The notes under the pieces are model-generated. The model was not told the origin of the DNA, did not search any database, and was given only the letters and a program-made list of their open reading frames with translations. A stretch of DNA of 64,000 nt, taken from positions 61,612 through 125,611 of the forward strand of contig NZ_BMVG01000021.1 of the NCBI RefSeq assembly GCF_014650595.1. The letters run 5' to 3'. Shown here piece by piece: positions 54,143 to 63,111 of this stretch (position 1 is its first letter; every line of letters begins with the position of its first letter). A program made the position numbers and the translations under genes. Origin of the DNA: Streptomyces alanosinicus. GTDB taxonomy: Bacteria > Actinomycetota > Actinomycetes > Streptomycetales > Streptomycetaceae.

Positions 54143-54461
54143 AGCGGTGAAGAGTCAGGACACCCCCTTCGAGGGCGGACCCATGGACGGGCGGGTGCTG
54201 CCGGTCATGGTCGGGGCCACCGGGCATCCGCCGAAGACGTACCGCATCCCCGTGCCGGACCCGGAGGGCGGGCCGCCCACCGTGCTCGTCTACCGGCGGG
54301 TGCCGCGCGGGCACAGCAGGCGGCTGGGTCTGATCCAGGGGTGGAAGTACGCGTACGACCCGGACGACACCTCCGGCGGGCGGCTCAGATGGCCCTGGTC
54401 GAAGCCGGCCGCCCCACCCTCCGCCCAGCGATCCGGCAAGCCGGACGAGGCGAACGGGTGA
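54129..54461 (+). CDS. small conserved protein
   Basis: A 110-residue protein of unknown function. The middle (PMDGRVLPVMVGATGHPPKTYRIPVPDPEGGPPTVLVYRRVPR) looks structured; the ends are polar. ATG 54129 overlaps the TetR 3' end by 14 bp; a later GTG at 54147 or ATG at 54183 is possible. Coding character is good and I recall similar proteins in streptomycetes. Confidence 0.7.
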   Translation: MAETEAVKSQDTPFEGGPMDGRVLPVMVGATGHPPKTYRIPVPDPEGGPPTVLVYRRVPRGHSRRLGLIQGWKYAYDPDDTSGGRLRWPWSKPAAPPSAQRSGKPDEANG

Positions 54462-54562
54462 CAGACGTACGCCAGGCGCGCGTTCCGCACGGATTACATC
54501 TGATTATCGCGGTGCCATAGGAGGCGAACAGCCCGCTCTCCTTCCCGCACCGAGGTGATGAC

Positions 54563-55618
54563 GTGTCAGGAATGCTTCCGCGCCTGGCCTGTACGGCCGC
54601 GCTGGCGGCCCAGGCCGTCCTCGCGCCCGCACCGGCCGTGGCCGCACCGGACCCGCAGCGGCCCGTGCCCCAGCTGCTGACGGACCTTCAGCGGCTGTAC
54701 CGGCAGACCGAACAGGCCACCGAGACGTACAACGCCACCGCGGAGAAGCTGAAGCGGCAGCGCGCCGAGGTGGACCGGCTCGACGGCGAACTGGCGCGGG
54801 CCCGCGTCGCCCTGCAGGACAGCCGGGCCGACGCCGGCCGGCTGGTCCGGCGGCAGTACCAGAGCAGCGCCGGCGACAGCCTCGGCCCGTACGTCCGGGT
54901 GCTGCTCGCCCCCGACCCGCAGCACGCGCTGGACGAGAGCCATGTCATCGGCGAGCTGGCGCGCGAGCAGGCCCGGACGGTGCACCGGCTGACCGCGGCG
55001 GAGCAGCAGAAGGACGCCCTGACCCGGGCCGCCCGCACGGCGCTGGACACCCAGCTCGGCCTCGCCGGCCGGCAGAAGAAGCAGCGCGACGACGTCCGGA
55101 CCAGGCTGGCCGGCGTGGAACGCCTGCTGGCCTCCCTCACCCCGGCCCAGGTCGCCGCGATCGCCGCCCTGGAACAGCAGGGCGTCACCGCGGCCCAGCA
55201 GCGGCTCACCACCTCCGGCGCCCTGCCCACGGACCGCCCCGCCTCCCCCGAGGGCGACCGTGCGGTCCGCTACGCCATGGGCCAGCTCGGCAAGCCCTAC
55301 GCGTGGGGCGCGCAGGGCCCCGAGGCGTACGACTGCTCGGGCCTCACCTCACAGGCCTGGAGCCACGCGGGCGCCGCCATCCCCCGCACCAGCCAGGAGC
55401 AGTGGCGGCAGCTGAGACGGATCCCGCTCGCCGAGCTGCGCCCCGGTGACCTGGTCATCTACTTCCCCGAGGCCACCCATGTGGCGATGTATGTGGGCGA
55501 CGGCAAGGTCGTACAGGCGCCGAGGACGGGCGAGACGGTGCAGGTCTCCCCGCTGGCGTCCAATCCGGTGCTCGGTGCCGTACGTCCGGATCAGGCCCCG
55601 GAGACCGAGGCCAGATAG
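54563..55618 (+). CDS. secreted NlpC/P60 (C40) peptidoglycan hydrolase
   Basis: A 351-residue exported hydrolase of the RipA type. Signal peptide (about 1-28, ends AVAAPDPQ), a long coiled coil (about 35-215, rich in Arg, Ala, Glu and Gln) and an NlpC/P60 domain (about 230-345) with catalytic Cys in AYDCSGLTSQAW and His in EATHVAMYVGDG. GTG 54563 has GAGGTGA upstream. The 101-bp leader was checked for a c-di-AMP (ydaO) riboswitch without success. It overlaps the convergent flavoprotein gene by 28 bp. Confidence 0.93.
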   Translation: MSGMLPRLACTAALAAQAVLAPAPAVAAPDPQRPVPQLLTDLQRLYRQTEQATETYNATAEKLKRQRAEVDRLDGELARARVALQDSRADAGRLVRRQYQSSAGDSLGPYVRVLLAPDPQHALDESHVIGELAREQARTVHRLTAAEQQKDALTRAARTALDTQLGLAGRQKKQRDDVRTRLAGVERLLASLTPAQVAAIAALEQQGVTAAQQRLTTSGALPTDRPASPEGDRAVRYAMGQLGKPYAWGAQGPEAYDCSGLTSQAWSHAGAAIPRTSQEQWRQLRRIPLAELRPGDLVIYFPEATHVAMYVGDGKVVQAPRTGETVQVSPLASNPVLGAVRPDQAPETEAR

Positions 55619-56844
55619 GCCCCGGTCTTCTCGGGGTCGTAGAAGAAGTTCTCGAAGTCGGCCGGGTCGTCGAAGCCGTTGGCGAAGCGGTCGGCGACCG
55701 GCTGGAGCGTGCCCGCCGCGCCGATCAGGTTCAGGATGTGCTCCGGCGGGGGCGCCAGCATCGCGTTCGTCCACTTGGTGACGTGCTGGGCGGTCTCCCA
55801 GTAGCGGTCGAAGGTCTGCCGCATCCAGGTCTCGTCGAACTCCTTCTCCCCGTGTTCGAGGATGGCGGCGAGGTAGGAAGCGGCGCACTTGGCGGCCGAG
55901 TTGGAGCCCTGGCCGGTGATCGGGTCGTTCGCGACGACGACGTCCGCGACGCCGAGGACCAGGCCGCCGCCGGGCAGGCGCCCGATCGGGTTGCGGACGG
56001 TCGGGGCGTAGCGGCCGGACAGGGTGCCGCCCGCGTCGGTCAGTTCGACCTTCGTGGCCCGCGCGTACTCCCAGGGCGTGAACCGCTCCATGAGTTCCAG
56101 GGTCAGGGAGAGGTGCTCCGCCGGGTCCTTGACGCCCTTGAAGACGTCCAGCGGGCCGCCGGGTATGCCCTCCCAGAACAGGATGTCGGCGCGGCCGGAG
56201 GTGGTGAACGTCGGCATGACGAACAGCTCGCCGACGCCGGGGACCAGGTTGCAGCGGACCGCGTCGAACTCGGGGTGTTCCGGGCGCGGGCCGAGGCCGT
56301 GCACATAGGCCACGGCGAGGGCGCGCTGCGGCTCGGCGTAGGGGGACCGGGCGGCGTCCCGGCCGAACATCTGGACCAGCTCGCCCTTGCCCGCCGAGAC
56401 CAGCACCAGGTCGTAGGCGCGGGAGAAGTAGTCGAGGTCGCCGACCGCCGCGCCGTGGATGACCAGCTGGCCGCCGCGCTGGGCGAAGGTCTCCATCCAG
56501 CCGGCCATCTTCACCCGCTGGTCGACCGACTGCGCGTACCCGTCGAGCCTGCCCACCCAGTCGATCGCGCGGGCCGCGGGGCCCTCGCCCCAGGAGCCGG
56601 GGGCGGCGACCGAGGCGCCGAGTCCTTCGATCTTCGGGGCCTGGGACTCCCAGAAGTTCAGCTGGAGATCGCGCTCGTGCCGCAGTGCCGTGTGGAACAT
56701 GCACTGCGTCGACATGACACGGCCGGTGCGGATCTCGTCCGCGGTCCGGTTCGACATCAGGGTGACCTCGTAGCCGTGCGACTGGAGGCCGAGGGCGAGC
56801 TGGAGGCCGGACTGGCCGGCGCCTACGACGAGTATCTTCCGCAT
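55591..56844 (-). CDS. styrene monooxygenase StyA-like FAD protein
   Basis: A 417-residue flavoprotein. The N-terminal FAD motif is ILVVGAGQSGLQLALGLQSHGYEVTLM, followed by a StyA/indole-monooxygenase-like substrate domain with ADEIRTGRVMSTQCMFHTALRHE and a second nucleotide motif GLVLGVADVVVANDPITGQGSNSA. It lies 23 bp after the conservon GTPase gene and is probably in the same operon. No dedicated flavin reductase is adjacent. Confidence 0.9.
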   Translation of the reverse strand: MRKILVVGAGQSGLQLALGLQSHGYEVTLMSNRTADEIRTGRVMSTQCMFHTALRHERDLQLNFWESQAPKIEGLGASVAAPGSWGEGPAARAIDWVGRLDGYAQSVDQRVKMAGWMETFAQRGGQLVIHGAAVGDLDYFSRAYDLVLVSAGKGELVQMFGRDAARSPYAEPQRALAVAYVHGLGPRPEHPEFDAVRCNLVPGVGELFVMPTFTTSGRADILFWEGIPGGPLDVFKGVKDPAEHLSLTLELMERFTPWEYARATKVELTDAGGTLSGRYAPTVRNPIGRLPGGGLVLGVADVVVANDPITGQGSNSAAKCAASYLAAILEHGEKEFDETWMRQTFDRYWETAQHVTKWTNAMLAPPPEHILNLIGAAGTLQPVADRFANGFDDPADFENFFYDPEKTGAYLASVSGA

Positions 56845-56867
56845 GCGGGTGGTGCTCCTAACAGGGA

Positions 56868-57527
56868 CTACTCGGGGGTTTCGTCCAGCGCGTGGCCGAC
56901 CAGGGCCAGAAGAGTCTCGATGGCCGAAATTCGACGGCGCGCATCCATGATCATGACAGGGACGTGCGCGGGTATCGTCAGCGCCTCCCGGACGTCCGCC
57001 GGCTCGAACAGCTCGCTGCCGTCGAAGTGGTTGACCGCGACGACGTACGGCAGCCCGCAGCTCTCGAAGTAGTCCAGGGCCGGGAAGCAGTCCTTCAGCC
57101 GGCGGGTGTCGGCCAGCACGACCGCACCGATCGCGCCACGGACCAGGTCGTCCCACATGAACCAGAACCGCTGCTGGCCCGGCGTGCCGAACAGGTAGAG
57201 CACCAGGTCGTCGTCGAGCGTGATGCGGCCGAAGTCCATGGCCACCGTGGTGGTGAGCTTGCCCGGCGTGGCGGTGAGGTCGTCGGTCTCCTCGCTCGCC
57301 TCGGTCATCAGCGCCTCGGTCTGCAGCGGCGTGATCTCCGAGACGGCGCCGACCAGCGTGGTCTTGCCGACGCCGAAGCCTCCGGCCACCACGATCTTCG
57401 TGGCGACGGGGGCCCGGGTGCGGTCCGTCTGCCAGGACTTCAGGTCCTCGTCGGGCTCGGCGAAGCCGGCGACGAGGGGGGTGCCTCCGACGGCGGAGGC
57501 GACGGCGTCAGAGACGACGGAGTCCAC
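56868..57527 (-). CDS. conservon small GTPase-like protein (CvnD)
   Basis: A 219-residue Ras-like GTPase of the conservon system. Walker A GGFGVGKTT lies near residue 49; DFGRI and LFGTPGQQRFWFMWDDLVRGA cover the G3 region; VAVNHFDG is the G4-like segment (NHFD rather than NKxD). GTG 57527 overlaps the CvnC 3' end by 20 bp. It works with CvnA-C in a GPCR-like membrane signalling complex. Confidence 0.94.
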   Translation of the reverse strand: MDSVVSDAVASAVGGTPLVAGFAEPDEDLKSWQTDRTRAPVATKIVVAGGFGVGKTTLVGAVSEITPLQTEALMTEASEETDDLTATPGKLTTTVAMDFGRITLDDDLVLYLFGTPGQQRFWFMWDDLVRGAIGAVVLADTRRLKDCFPALDYFESCGLPYVVAVNHFDGSELFEPADVREALTIPAHVPVMIMDARRRISAIETLLALVGHALDETPE

Positions 57528-57915
57528 TCAGCACCCTTTCCAGCAGAGCGCGGTCCGGGCGGCCGGTGCCATGACCGGTTCCGGTGCCGTACACACGGAT
57601 CTTTCCCTGGTCCGCGAGATCGCTCAGCAGCACGCGGACCACGCCGAGCGGCATCTTCAGCAGCGCGGCTATCTCGGCCACCGTGCGCATACGGCGGCAC
57701 AGTTCGACGATGGCCCGCATCTCCGGCATCACCCGGACGGTGCGGGAACCGTTCGTCAGTTCCCTGCGCTGTTCCGGGGCTTCCAGCGCCGCGACGAACG
57801 TCTCCACGAGGAGGACATGGCCGAAGCGGGTACGGCCGCCGGTGAGCGAGTAGGGGCGGACGCGAGCGGGCTTGCGGTCGCCGCCGCGCACGGGGAGTTT
57901 GGGTGTGCCGCTCAT
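57508..57915 (-). CDS. conservon DUF742 protein (CvnC)
   Basis: A 135-residue DUF742 protein: RVRPYSLTGGRTRFGHVLLVETFVAA near the N-terminus and a winged-helix-like C-terminal half (TVAEIAALLKMPLGVVRVLLSDLADQGKI). ATG 57915 overlaps the CvnB stop (ATGA). Confidence 0.94.
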   Translation of the reverse strand: MSGTPKLPVRGGDRKPARVRPYSLTGGRTRFGHVLLVETFVAALEAPEQRRELTNGSRTVRVMPEMRAIVELCRRMRTVAEIAALLKMPLGVVRVLLSDLADQGKIRVYGTGTGHGTGRPDRALLERVLSGLRRL

Positions 57916-58409
57916 CGGGCGCTCCCCGCCGACCCGGCTTCCAGTGATGTGCGCAGCTCGCTGCGGAGTTCCGGGGTCAGGACATGGCCGGCGCGGCCGA
58001 CGAACAGCGCCATGTGGTACGCCACCACGCTCATGTCGCACTCGGCGGAGCCGTGCACGCCGAGCAGTGAGCCGTCGCTGATCGACATCACGAACAGGCT
58101 GCCCTCCGCCATGGCGATCATCGTGTGCCTGACCCCGCCGAACTCCATCAGCCGGGCGGCGCCGACGGTGAGGCTGCCGATGCCGGAGACGATGGTGGCG
58201 AGATCGGCGGAGGAGCCCTTCGGGCCCTTGGCCGGCCGCTTCTCGCGGGACTCCGCCGTCCGGGCGGGGTCGGAGGAGAGCAGGAGCAGGCCGTCGGAGG
58301 AGACCACGGCGACGGACTGGATGCCGGGGACTTCCTCGACCAGGTTGGTCAGCAGCCAGTGCAGGTTGCGGGCCTCACTGCTCAGTCCGAAGGTACTGGG
58401 CGCGGTCAA
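57912..58409 (-). CDS. conservon roadblock/LC7 protein (CvnB)
   Basis: A 165-residue roadblock/LC7-domain protein (MglB-like), expected to act on the CvnD GTPase: NLHWLLTNLVEEVPGIQSVAVVSSDGLLL and the C-terminal YHMALFVGRAGHVLTPELRSEL. TTG 58409 overlaps the cvnA stop (TTGA). All four genes are translationally coupled. Confidence 0.94.
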   Translation of the reverse strand: MTAPSTFGLSSEARNLHWLLTNLVEEVPGIQSVAVVSSDGLLLLSSDPARTAESREKRPAKGPKGSSADLATIVSGIGSLTVGAARLMEFGGVRHTMIAMAEGSLFVMSISDGSLLGVHGSAECDMSVVAYHMALFVGRAGHVLTPELRSELRTSLEAGSAGSAR

Positions 58410-61132
58410 CTGCTTGCCTCCTCGACAGTGCCCCCCGTGGTGTCTTCCGTACGTTCTGCGATCTCTTCGGCTACGGCGCGGTAGCCGGCCTGTGCGCCGC
58501 TGCGGAAGCCGCCGAGCCTCCTGCGGAGGGCTTCGGCGTCGACGGTGCCGGTCCGCTGCCGCGGGGCCTGGTGCTGTGCGGTGATCTTGGGAGTGCGCTT
58601 GGGCAGGCCCTTGGCGGTGACCTCCTCGGCGGATTCCTGCGGAGCCTCGGCCTGTACGGCGTCCGCCTCGGCTCCGGCTTCGGCGTCCGCCGGGTCCGTG
58701 AGCCGTGCGTGCGGCTCGTCCGCCGGGGCAGGCTCCGGGTCCGTCGTGAGGTCCGGGAGCAGGAGTTCCATCGTCGACTCGGTGAAGGTCTCCGGTGGGG
58801 CCTTCGGGCGGGTCGGGGTGTCCTCGGGGGCCGTGTCGGCCTGTTCGTGGACCGCGTGTTCGGCCGGTTGGCCGGGGGCGTCCTGAAGTGCCTGTTCCGC
58901 GAGGGCGACCAGGGGGTCGGGGTCCTTGGTGCGGCTGTGCAGGACGTTGGAGTTGGCCTCGGCGTCGGCGCCCGGCAGGGAGAAGGTGCCGGTGGAGCTC
59001 ATGGACGTGGGCTGCGAGGGCAGCGCGGTCGCCGGGGGCTCGGTCAGGAGGGTGGCCGGCAGGACCACGACCGCGGCGATGCCGCCCTGCTTCTGCTCGC
59101 GCAGCTGCACCCGGACGCCGTGGCGGTGGGCGAGGCGGGCGACGACGTACAGGCCGAGGCCGAGACCGTCCTCGCCCTCCTGGTCGTAGGCCGACTCGGG
59201 GTCGAAGTCGGCCAGGCGGGTGTTGAGCCGCTCCAGGCGCTCGGTCGCCATGCCGATGCCCTCGTCCTGGACCGACAGCATCACCTCGCCGCTCTCCAGG
59301 AGCCAGCCGGAGATCTCCACCGGAAGCTCCGGCGGGGAGAACGAGGTGGAGTTCTCCATCAGTTCGGCCAGCAGGTGGGAGAGGTCGTCGGCGGCGAAGC
59401 CGGCCACATGGGCGTGCGGGGGCAGGGCGGCGATCCGGACCCGTTCGTAGCGCTCGATCTCGCTGACGCCCGCCCGGACCACGTCGACCAGCGGCACCGC
59501 GCCGTGGTGCGGCTGGACGTGCTCGGCGCCGGCCAGGACCAGCAGGTTCTCGCTGTGGCGGCGCATCACCGTGGCGAAGTGGTCCAGCTTGAAGAGCGTG
59601 GCGAGCCGGTCGGGGTCCTGCTCGCGTTCCTCCAGGCCCTCGATGACCGCGAGCTGGCGCTCGACCAGGCCGAGGGTGCGCAGCGAGAGGTTCACGAACG
59701 TGCCGCCGATGCTGGTGCGCAGCCGCTCCAGCTGCTCGGCGGCCTGGCCCAGCTCCGCCTGGAGGGCCTCGCGGGCGTCGGCCATCTTCTGGCGCTGGCC
59801 GACCAGATGCTTGCGGTCGGTCTCCAGGGTGGTGACGCGTTCGTGCGCGGTGGCGGTCTGTTCGCGCAGGGCGACCGCGTGCGCGTGCAGGGCGTTGACC
59901 GAGCGGACGACCTGGGCGAACTCGTCGTCGCGGCCGGTGAAGGCGATCGGCTCCTCGCCCGTCGGGTCCGCGGACTCCGCCAGCCGGGCCGAGCCGCGGC
60001 GCAGGACGGACAGGGGGCGTGTCAGGGTGCGGGCCATGGCCGTGGCGAGGCCGACCGCGACCAGCATCAGCGCGCCGAGGACGGCGATGCGGATCTCCAG
60101 GGCCGTGACGTCGTCGTCCCGGAGTTTCGCCAGGTCCTTGGTGCGGTGGTCGAAGAGGGCCGATTCCGCGCCGCGCATCAGGTCGATACGGGCGGACAGG
60201 GCCGCGTCCAGCTTCTTGGTGCTGGTGGTCAGCTCGCTGTCGGCCAGCGTCGGCTGGTCGGTGAGCGTGGCCAGGTACTTCTCCGCCGAGTTGACATCCC
60301 CGCCGGTGACCGTGGAGTCGTAGGAGTCGACGGCCGTCTTGGGGGCGGTGGCGCGGAAGTCGGCGAGGGCCGCGTCCGAGCGCAGCCGGGCCTGCTGGGC
60401 GGCGGCGGTCAGTTCGTCGCGCTGCCTGATGTCGGCCGCGGACGCGGTGGAGGCCGTGGCGGGCAGGCCGGTGACGGGGTTGATCACCGTCCGGGTGCCG
60501 GACGGCAGGTTCAGCGCGGCCAGCAGCAGTCCGCGGGCGGCGGCGGACTGCTGGACGGCGGAGTCCAGTTCGGCGAGCGCGTGGGCGCCGGAGCCGGCCC
60601 GCGGGGGCGTCTGGTCGGCGAGCTGCTCGGCGAGCCGGTGCAGTTCGGTGATGGCCCGCGCGTAGGCCTGGTGGGTCTGCAGGGCGGTGGTCCTGCCGGT
60701 GAGGGCGTCGTGCCGGACGGCGGCGAGGCCGTCCAGTTCGCCGCGCAGGCCCGCCGGGGTGTCGTCCTCGGCGCGCAGGTCCTCGACCTGCCGGTCGACC
60801 CGTGCGCTGCGGTCCTCGGAGGGGGCCTTCGCCTTGGGGCGGCCCGCCGCGATGTAGGAGGTGACCTCGTCGCGCTCGTCGGCCAGGGAGTGCGCGAGGG
60901 CGAGGGCGTCCTCGGTGCGGGCGGCCAGGGTCACCAGGTCCTGGGAGTCATTGACGTCCTGGGAGGCGGTGAGCAGGGCGGGCGCCCCGGCTCCCGCGAC
61001 GGCGGCGGCCACCACGGCGACGGCGACGATCAGCCGGGTGCGCACATGGGTGGGGCGGCCGGAGCCCACGGGGGTCTGCGGGGCGGTCCCTTCGGGGGCC
61101 GTCTGCCTGCCTGCGCGCCGAGGCCGCTTCAT
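58406..61132 (-). CDS. conservon sensor histidine-kinase-like protein (CvnA)
   Basis: A 908-residue protein with two membrane helices (about 32-55 and 340-362), a nitrate-sensor-like helical extracellular domain (about 60-335), a HAMP domain, a coiled coil and a HATPase (about 530-680) with LLAELMENSTSFSPPE, QDEGIGMA and EDGLGLGLYVVARLAHRHG. The last ~200 residues are disordered, Pro/Glu/Ala-rich. No classical HisKA box is evident, as is usual for CvnA. ATG 61132 is used; an upstream TTG is possible. Confidence 0.92.
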   Translation of the reverse strand: MKRPRRAGRQTAPEGTAPQTPVGSGRPTHVRTRLIVAVAVVAAAVAGAGAPALLTASQDVNDSQDLVTLAARTEDALALAHSLADERDEVTSYIAAGRPKAKAPSEDRSARVDRQVEDLRAEDDTPAGLRGELDGLAAVRHDALTGRTTALQTHQAYARAITELHRLAEQLADQTPPRAGSGAHALAELDSAVQQSAAARGLLLAALNLPSGTRTVINPVTGLPATASTASAADIRQRDELTAAAQQARLRSDAALADFRATAPKTAVDSYDSTVTGGDVNSAEKYLATLTDQPTLADSELTTSTKKLDAALSARIDLMRGAESALFDHRTKDLAKLRDDDVTALEIRIAVLGALMLVAVGLATAMARTLTRPLSVLRRGSARLAESADPTGEEPIAFTGRDDEFAQVVRSVNALHAHAVALREQTATAHERVTTLETDRKHLVGQRQKMADAREALQAELGQAAEQLERLRTSIGGTFVNLSLRTLGLVERQLAVIEGLEEREQDPDRLATLFKLDHFATVMRRHSENLLVLAGAEHVQPHHGAVPLVDVVRAGVSEIERYERVRIAALPPHAHVAGFAADDLSHLLAELMENSTSFSPPELPVEISGWLLESGEVMLSVQDEGIGMATERLERLNTRLADFDPESAYDQEGEDGLGLGLYVVARLAHRHGVRVQLREQKQGGIAAVVVLPATLLTEPPATALPSQPTSMSSTGTFSLPGADAEANSNVLHSRTKDPDPLVALAEQALQDAPGQPAEHAVHEQADTAPEDTPTRPKAPPETFTESTMELLLPDLTTDPEPAPADEPHARLTDPADAEAGAEADAVQAEAPQESAEEVTAKGLPKRTPKITAQHQAPRQRTGTVDAEALRRRLGGFRSGAQAGYRAVAEEIAERTEDTTGGTVEEASS

Positions 61133-61522
61133 CTGCACCGGTGCTCGCAATCCTGAACTCGTCTACCCAAGGGCCCGGGTGGCACCTCGTCATCTCGGTG
61201 CCAAGTGGTGCGAACACCCGGTTCGTACGGTTCCCGACCCTCCCAGCGCCGGTGCGCAGTGGTCGCGCATCACCTGACCCGCCACCCGAAGGAGTGAACA
61301 TCGGAGGAGAGTTGGCGGGCAAGTTCCTGTGGCGCGTCCGCGGCCCGTGCGCGGCACGCCGGTTGGACGCGCGCGGCAGGGTTTGGCAGTATTCGCCGCC
61401 ACGCCTTCCCGGAGCCGCTCATTCCCGCCCAAAACAGGCGGCTGACCTGCGGGGTCGTATCAATTCGACGGCAGTTGCCAGCCTTTGGCGCATCCTGTGA
61501 AGGGCTCGTGCAGACTGGCCGG
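61133..61522. other. 390-bp divergent region between cvnA and the PP2C-like gene
   Basis: It must hold both promoters. TTGCCA at about 61478-61483 with TGAAGG 17 bases later is a weak plus-strand promoter. A GGAGGAGAG purine run at about 61303 is not followed by a convincing gene. No RNA gene is seen. Confidence 0.45.
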
Positions 61523-62311
61523 ATGCGCACTGATCTCGTTTCGGAACCCGGCGACGCGAACCGACCCAACGAGGACTTCGCCGGTGTCGGACTTCCCGCC
61601 TCCGGACAGGGCGGTTGTGTGATCGTCCTGGACGGCGTGACTCCGCCGCGGGGCGAGACGGGGTGTCTGCATTCCGTCCCCTGGTTCACCGCGCGGCTCG
61701 GCGGCGCGCTGACCGAACTGACCGTTTCGAGCAGAGATCTGACGCTGTCCGGGATTCTCGCGCGGGCGATCGGCCGCACCGCCGATACCCACGCGCAAAC
61801 CTGTGAACTTTCTCACCCGCGAACCCCCCAGGCAACCGTCGCCCTGGCCCGCTGGTCCGCCGACACGGTCGAGTACCTGGTGCTGTGCGACTCCGCGGTG
61901 CTGCTGCAAGGGCCCGACGGTACGGTCACCCCGGTCCTGGACGACCGGCTGGGCCGGATGCCCCGTTCCGCGCTCGCCACGGAGGCCCTGGTGGACGCCA
62001 CACTGCGCAACAAGGAGGGCGGCTTCTTCACGGCCGCCGCCGACCCCTCGGTGGCCGGCCGCGCGGTCACCGGCACGGTGCCCCGCCGCGAGGTCCGCGC
62101 CCTGGCCGCGCTGACGGACGGCGCGACCCGCTGGACGGAGAAGTTCCACGAGGGCGACTGGCGGGCCCTGTTCGAGACGGTCGCGAAGGAGGGCGCCCGG
62201 TCGCTGGTGGACCGGGTGCGCGAACGGGAGACGGCGGACCGGGAGGAGCGGACGTTCCTGCGGCGCAGCAAGACGCACGACGACGCGACGGTGGTGTACG
62301 TGGAGTTGTGA
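61523..62311 (+). CDS. PP2C-like protein phosphatase
   Basis: A 262-residue protein with a degenerate PP2C pattern: GDANRPNEDFAGVG near residue 11 (RxxNED), CVIVLDGVTPP (metal Asp), LAALTDGATRW and the C-terminal THDDATVVYVEL. ATG 61523. It is probably a Ser/Thr phosphatase, possibly acting on the conservon, but the link is only positional. Confidence 0.85.
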   Translation: MRTDLVSEPGDANRPNEDFAGVGLPASGQGGCVIVLDGVTPPRGETGCLHSVPWFTARLGGALTELTVSSRDLTLSGILARAIGRTADTHAQTCELSHPRTPQATVALARWSADTVEYLVLCDSAVLLQGPDGTVTPVLDDRLGRMPRSALATEALVDATLRNKEGGFFTAAADPSVAGRAVTGTVPRREVRALAALTDGATRWTEKFHEGDWRALFETVAKEGARSLVDRVRERETADREERTFLRRSKTHDDATVVYVEL

Positions 62312-62363
62312 GGCGCCCGCGAAGCACCGCGGGCGCCGCGCCGGCTGCTCGGCGCCGCGCCGC

Positions 62364-62855
62364 CTACTTCTCCATGACGCCGTTCAACTGGTTCAGCAGC
62401 CGGGCCAGTTGGGCGACCTCGCGGCGGTCCCAGTGGGCGAGCTGGCTGACGTACCGGGCGCGGCGTGCCTCGCGGACCTTGCCGACCCGGCCGCGGCCCT
62501 CGTCGGTCAGGGTGACGAGCCAGGCGCGGCCGTCGGCGGGGTCGGGTTCGCGGGCGATCAGGCCCAGCTCCTCCAGGGCCCGCAGCTGGCGGGACATGGT
62601 GGCCTTGCCGACACCGATGTAGCCGGCGAGTTCCGTGGCCCGCTGTCCGCCGCACTCGTCCAGGCGGATGAGCAGGCCGTACGCGGAGGACTCCAGGTCG
62701 GGATGGACCTCACGGGCCATCTCGCCCTGGTTGGCCCGGGCTCGCCGCAACAACACGGTCAACTCCCGTTCCAATGCCAGGAATTCCTGGTCCGCACCAC
62801 TGGGCGTCACCTCGTGGGCGCCGCCCGGTGCGTCACTGTTTCCGTCCTCGTGCAC
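62364..62855 (-). CDS. MarR-family transcriptional regulator
   Basis: A 163-residue winged-helix regulator: YGLLIRLDECGGQRATELAGYIGVGKATMSRQLRALEELGLIAREPDPADGRAWLVTLTDEG (about 58-120). GTG 62855 is chosen because AGGGG lies 8 bases upstream; a TTG at 62900 is less likely. It is divergent from the GH25 lysozyme, with a CTACG-TG-CGTAG palindrome between. Confidence 0.92.
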   Translation of the reverse strand: MHEDGNSDAPGGAHEVTPSGADQEFLALERELTVLLRRARANQGEMAREVHPDLESSAYGLLIRLDECGGQRATELAGYIGVGKATMSRQLRALEELGLIAREPDPADGRAWLVTLTDEGRGRVGKVREARRARYVSQLAHWDRREVAQLARLLNQLNGVMEK

Positions 62856-62982
62856 GTCAGCACCCCTGCCCGGTTTCGCGATCCTGAAAGTTTCTGCCAA
62901 AAGTCGTCATTGCCGCAGCTCCGTAAGTATTTCGCAGGCGTAGACCAACGGCGGCGCCCGGACCCCCTTCCCACGCCGTCAT

Positions 62983-62994
62983 CTACGTGCGTAG
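62983..62994. promoter_or_regulatory. palindrome between marR and the lysozyme gene
   Basis: CTACGTGCGTAG (CTACG/CGTAG arms, 2-base centre) lies 128 bp upstream of the regulator start and 117 bp upstream of the lysozyme start; a candidate MarR operator. Confidence 0.45.
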
Positions 62995-63111
62995 CTTCTT
63001 TATCAGGCAATCAATGGCATGCCCACGCCAGCATGGGCAGCCATCCGGTACACGGTCACTGCCACGTTCCCCCTCCTCCCTCCCCCCACCCCCACTCCCC
63101 GGAGGCACGTC

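Noticed and set aside
54462..54562. Possible c-di-AMP (ydaO) riboswitch before the NlpC/P60 gene
   Set aside because: The leader is only about 100 bp and lacks the conserved pseudosymmetric core; at most a promoter is present.
55591..55618. Apparent truncation where the NlpC/P60 and flavoprotein genes overlap
   Set aside because: Both proteins are full length; it is an ordinary 28-bp convergent overlap.
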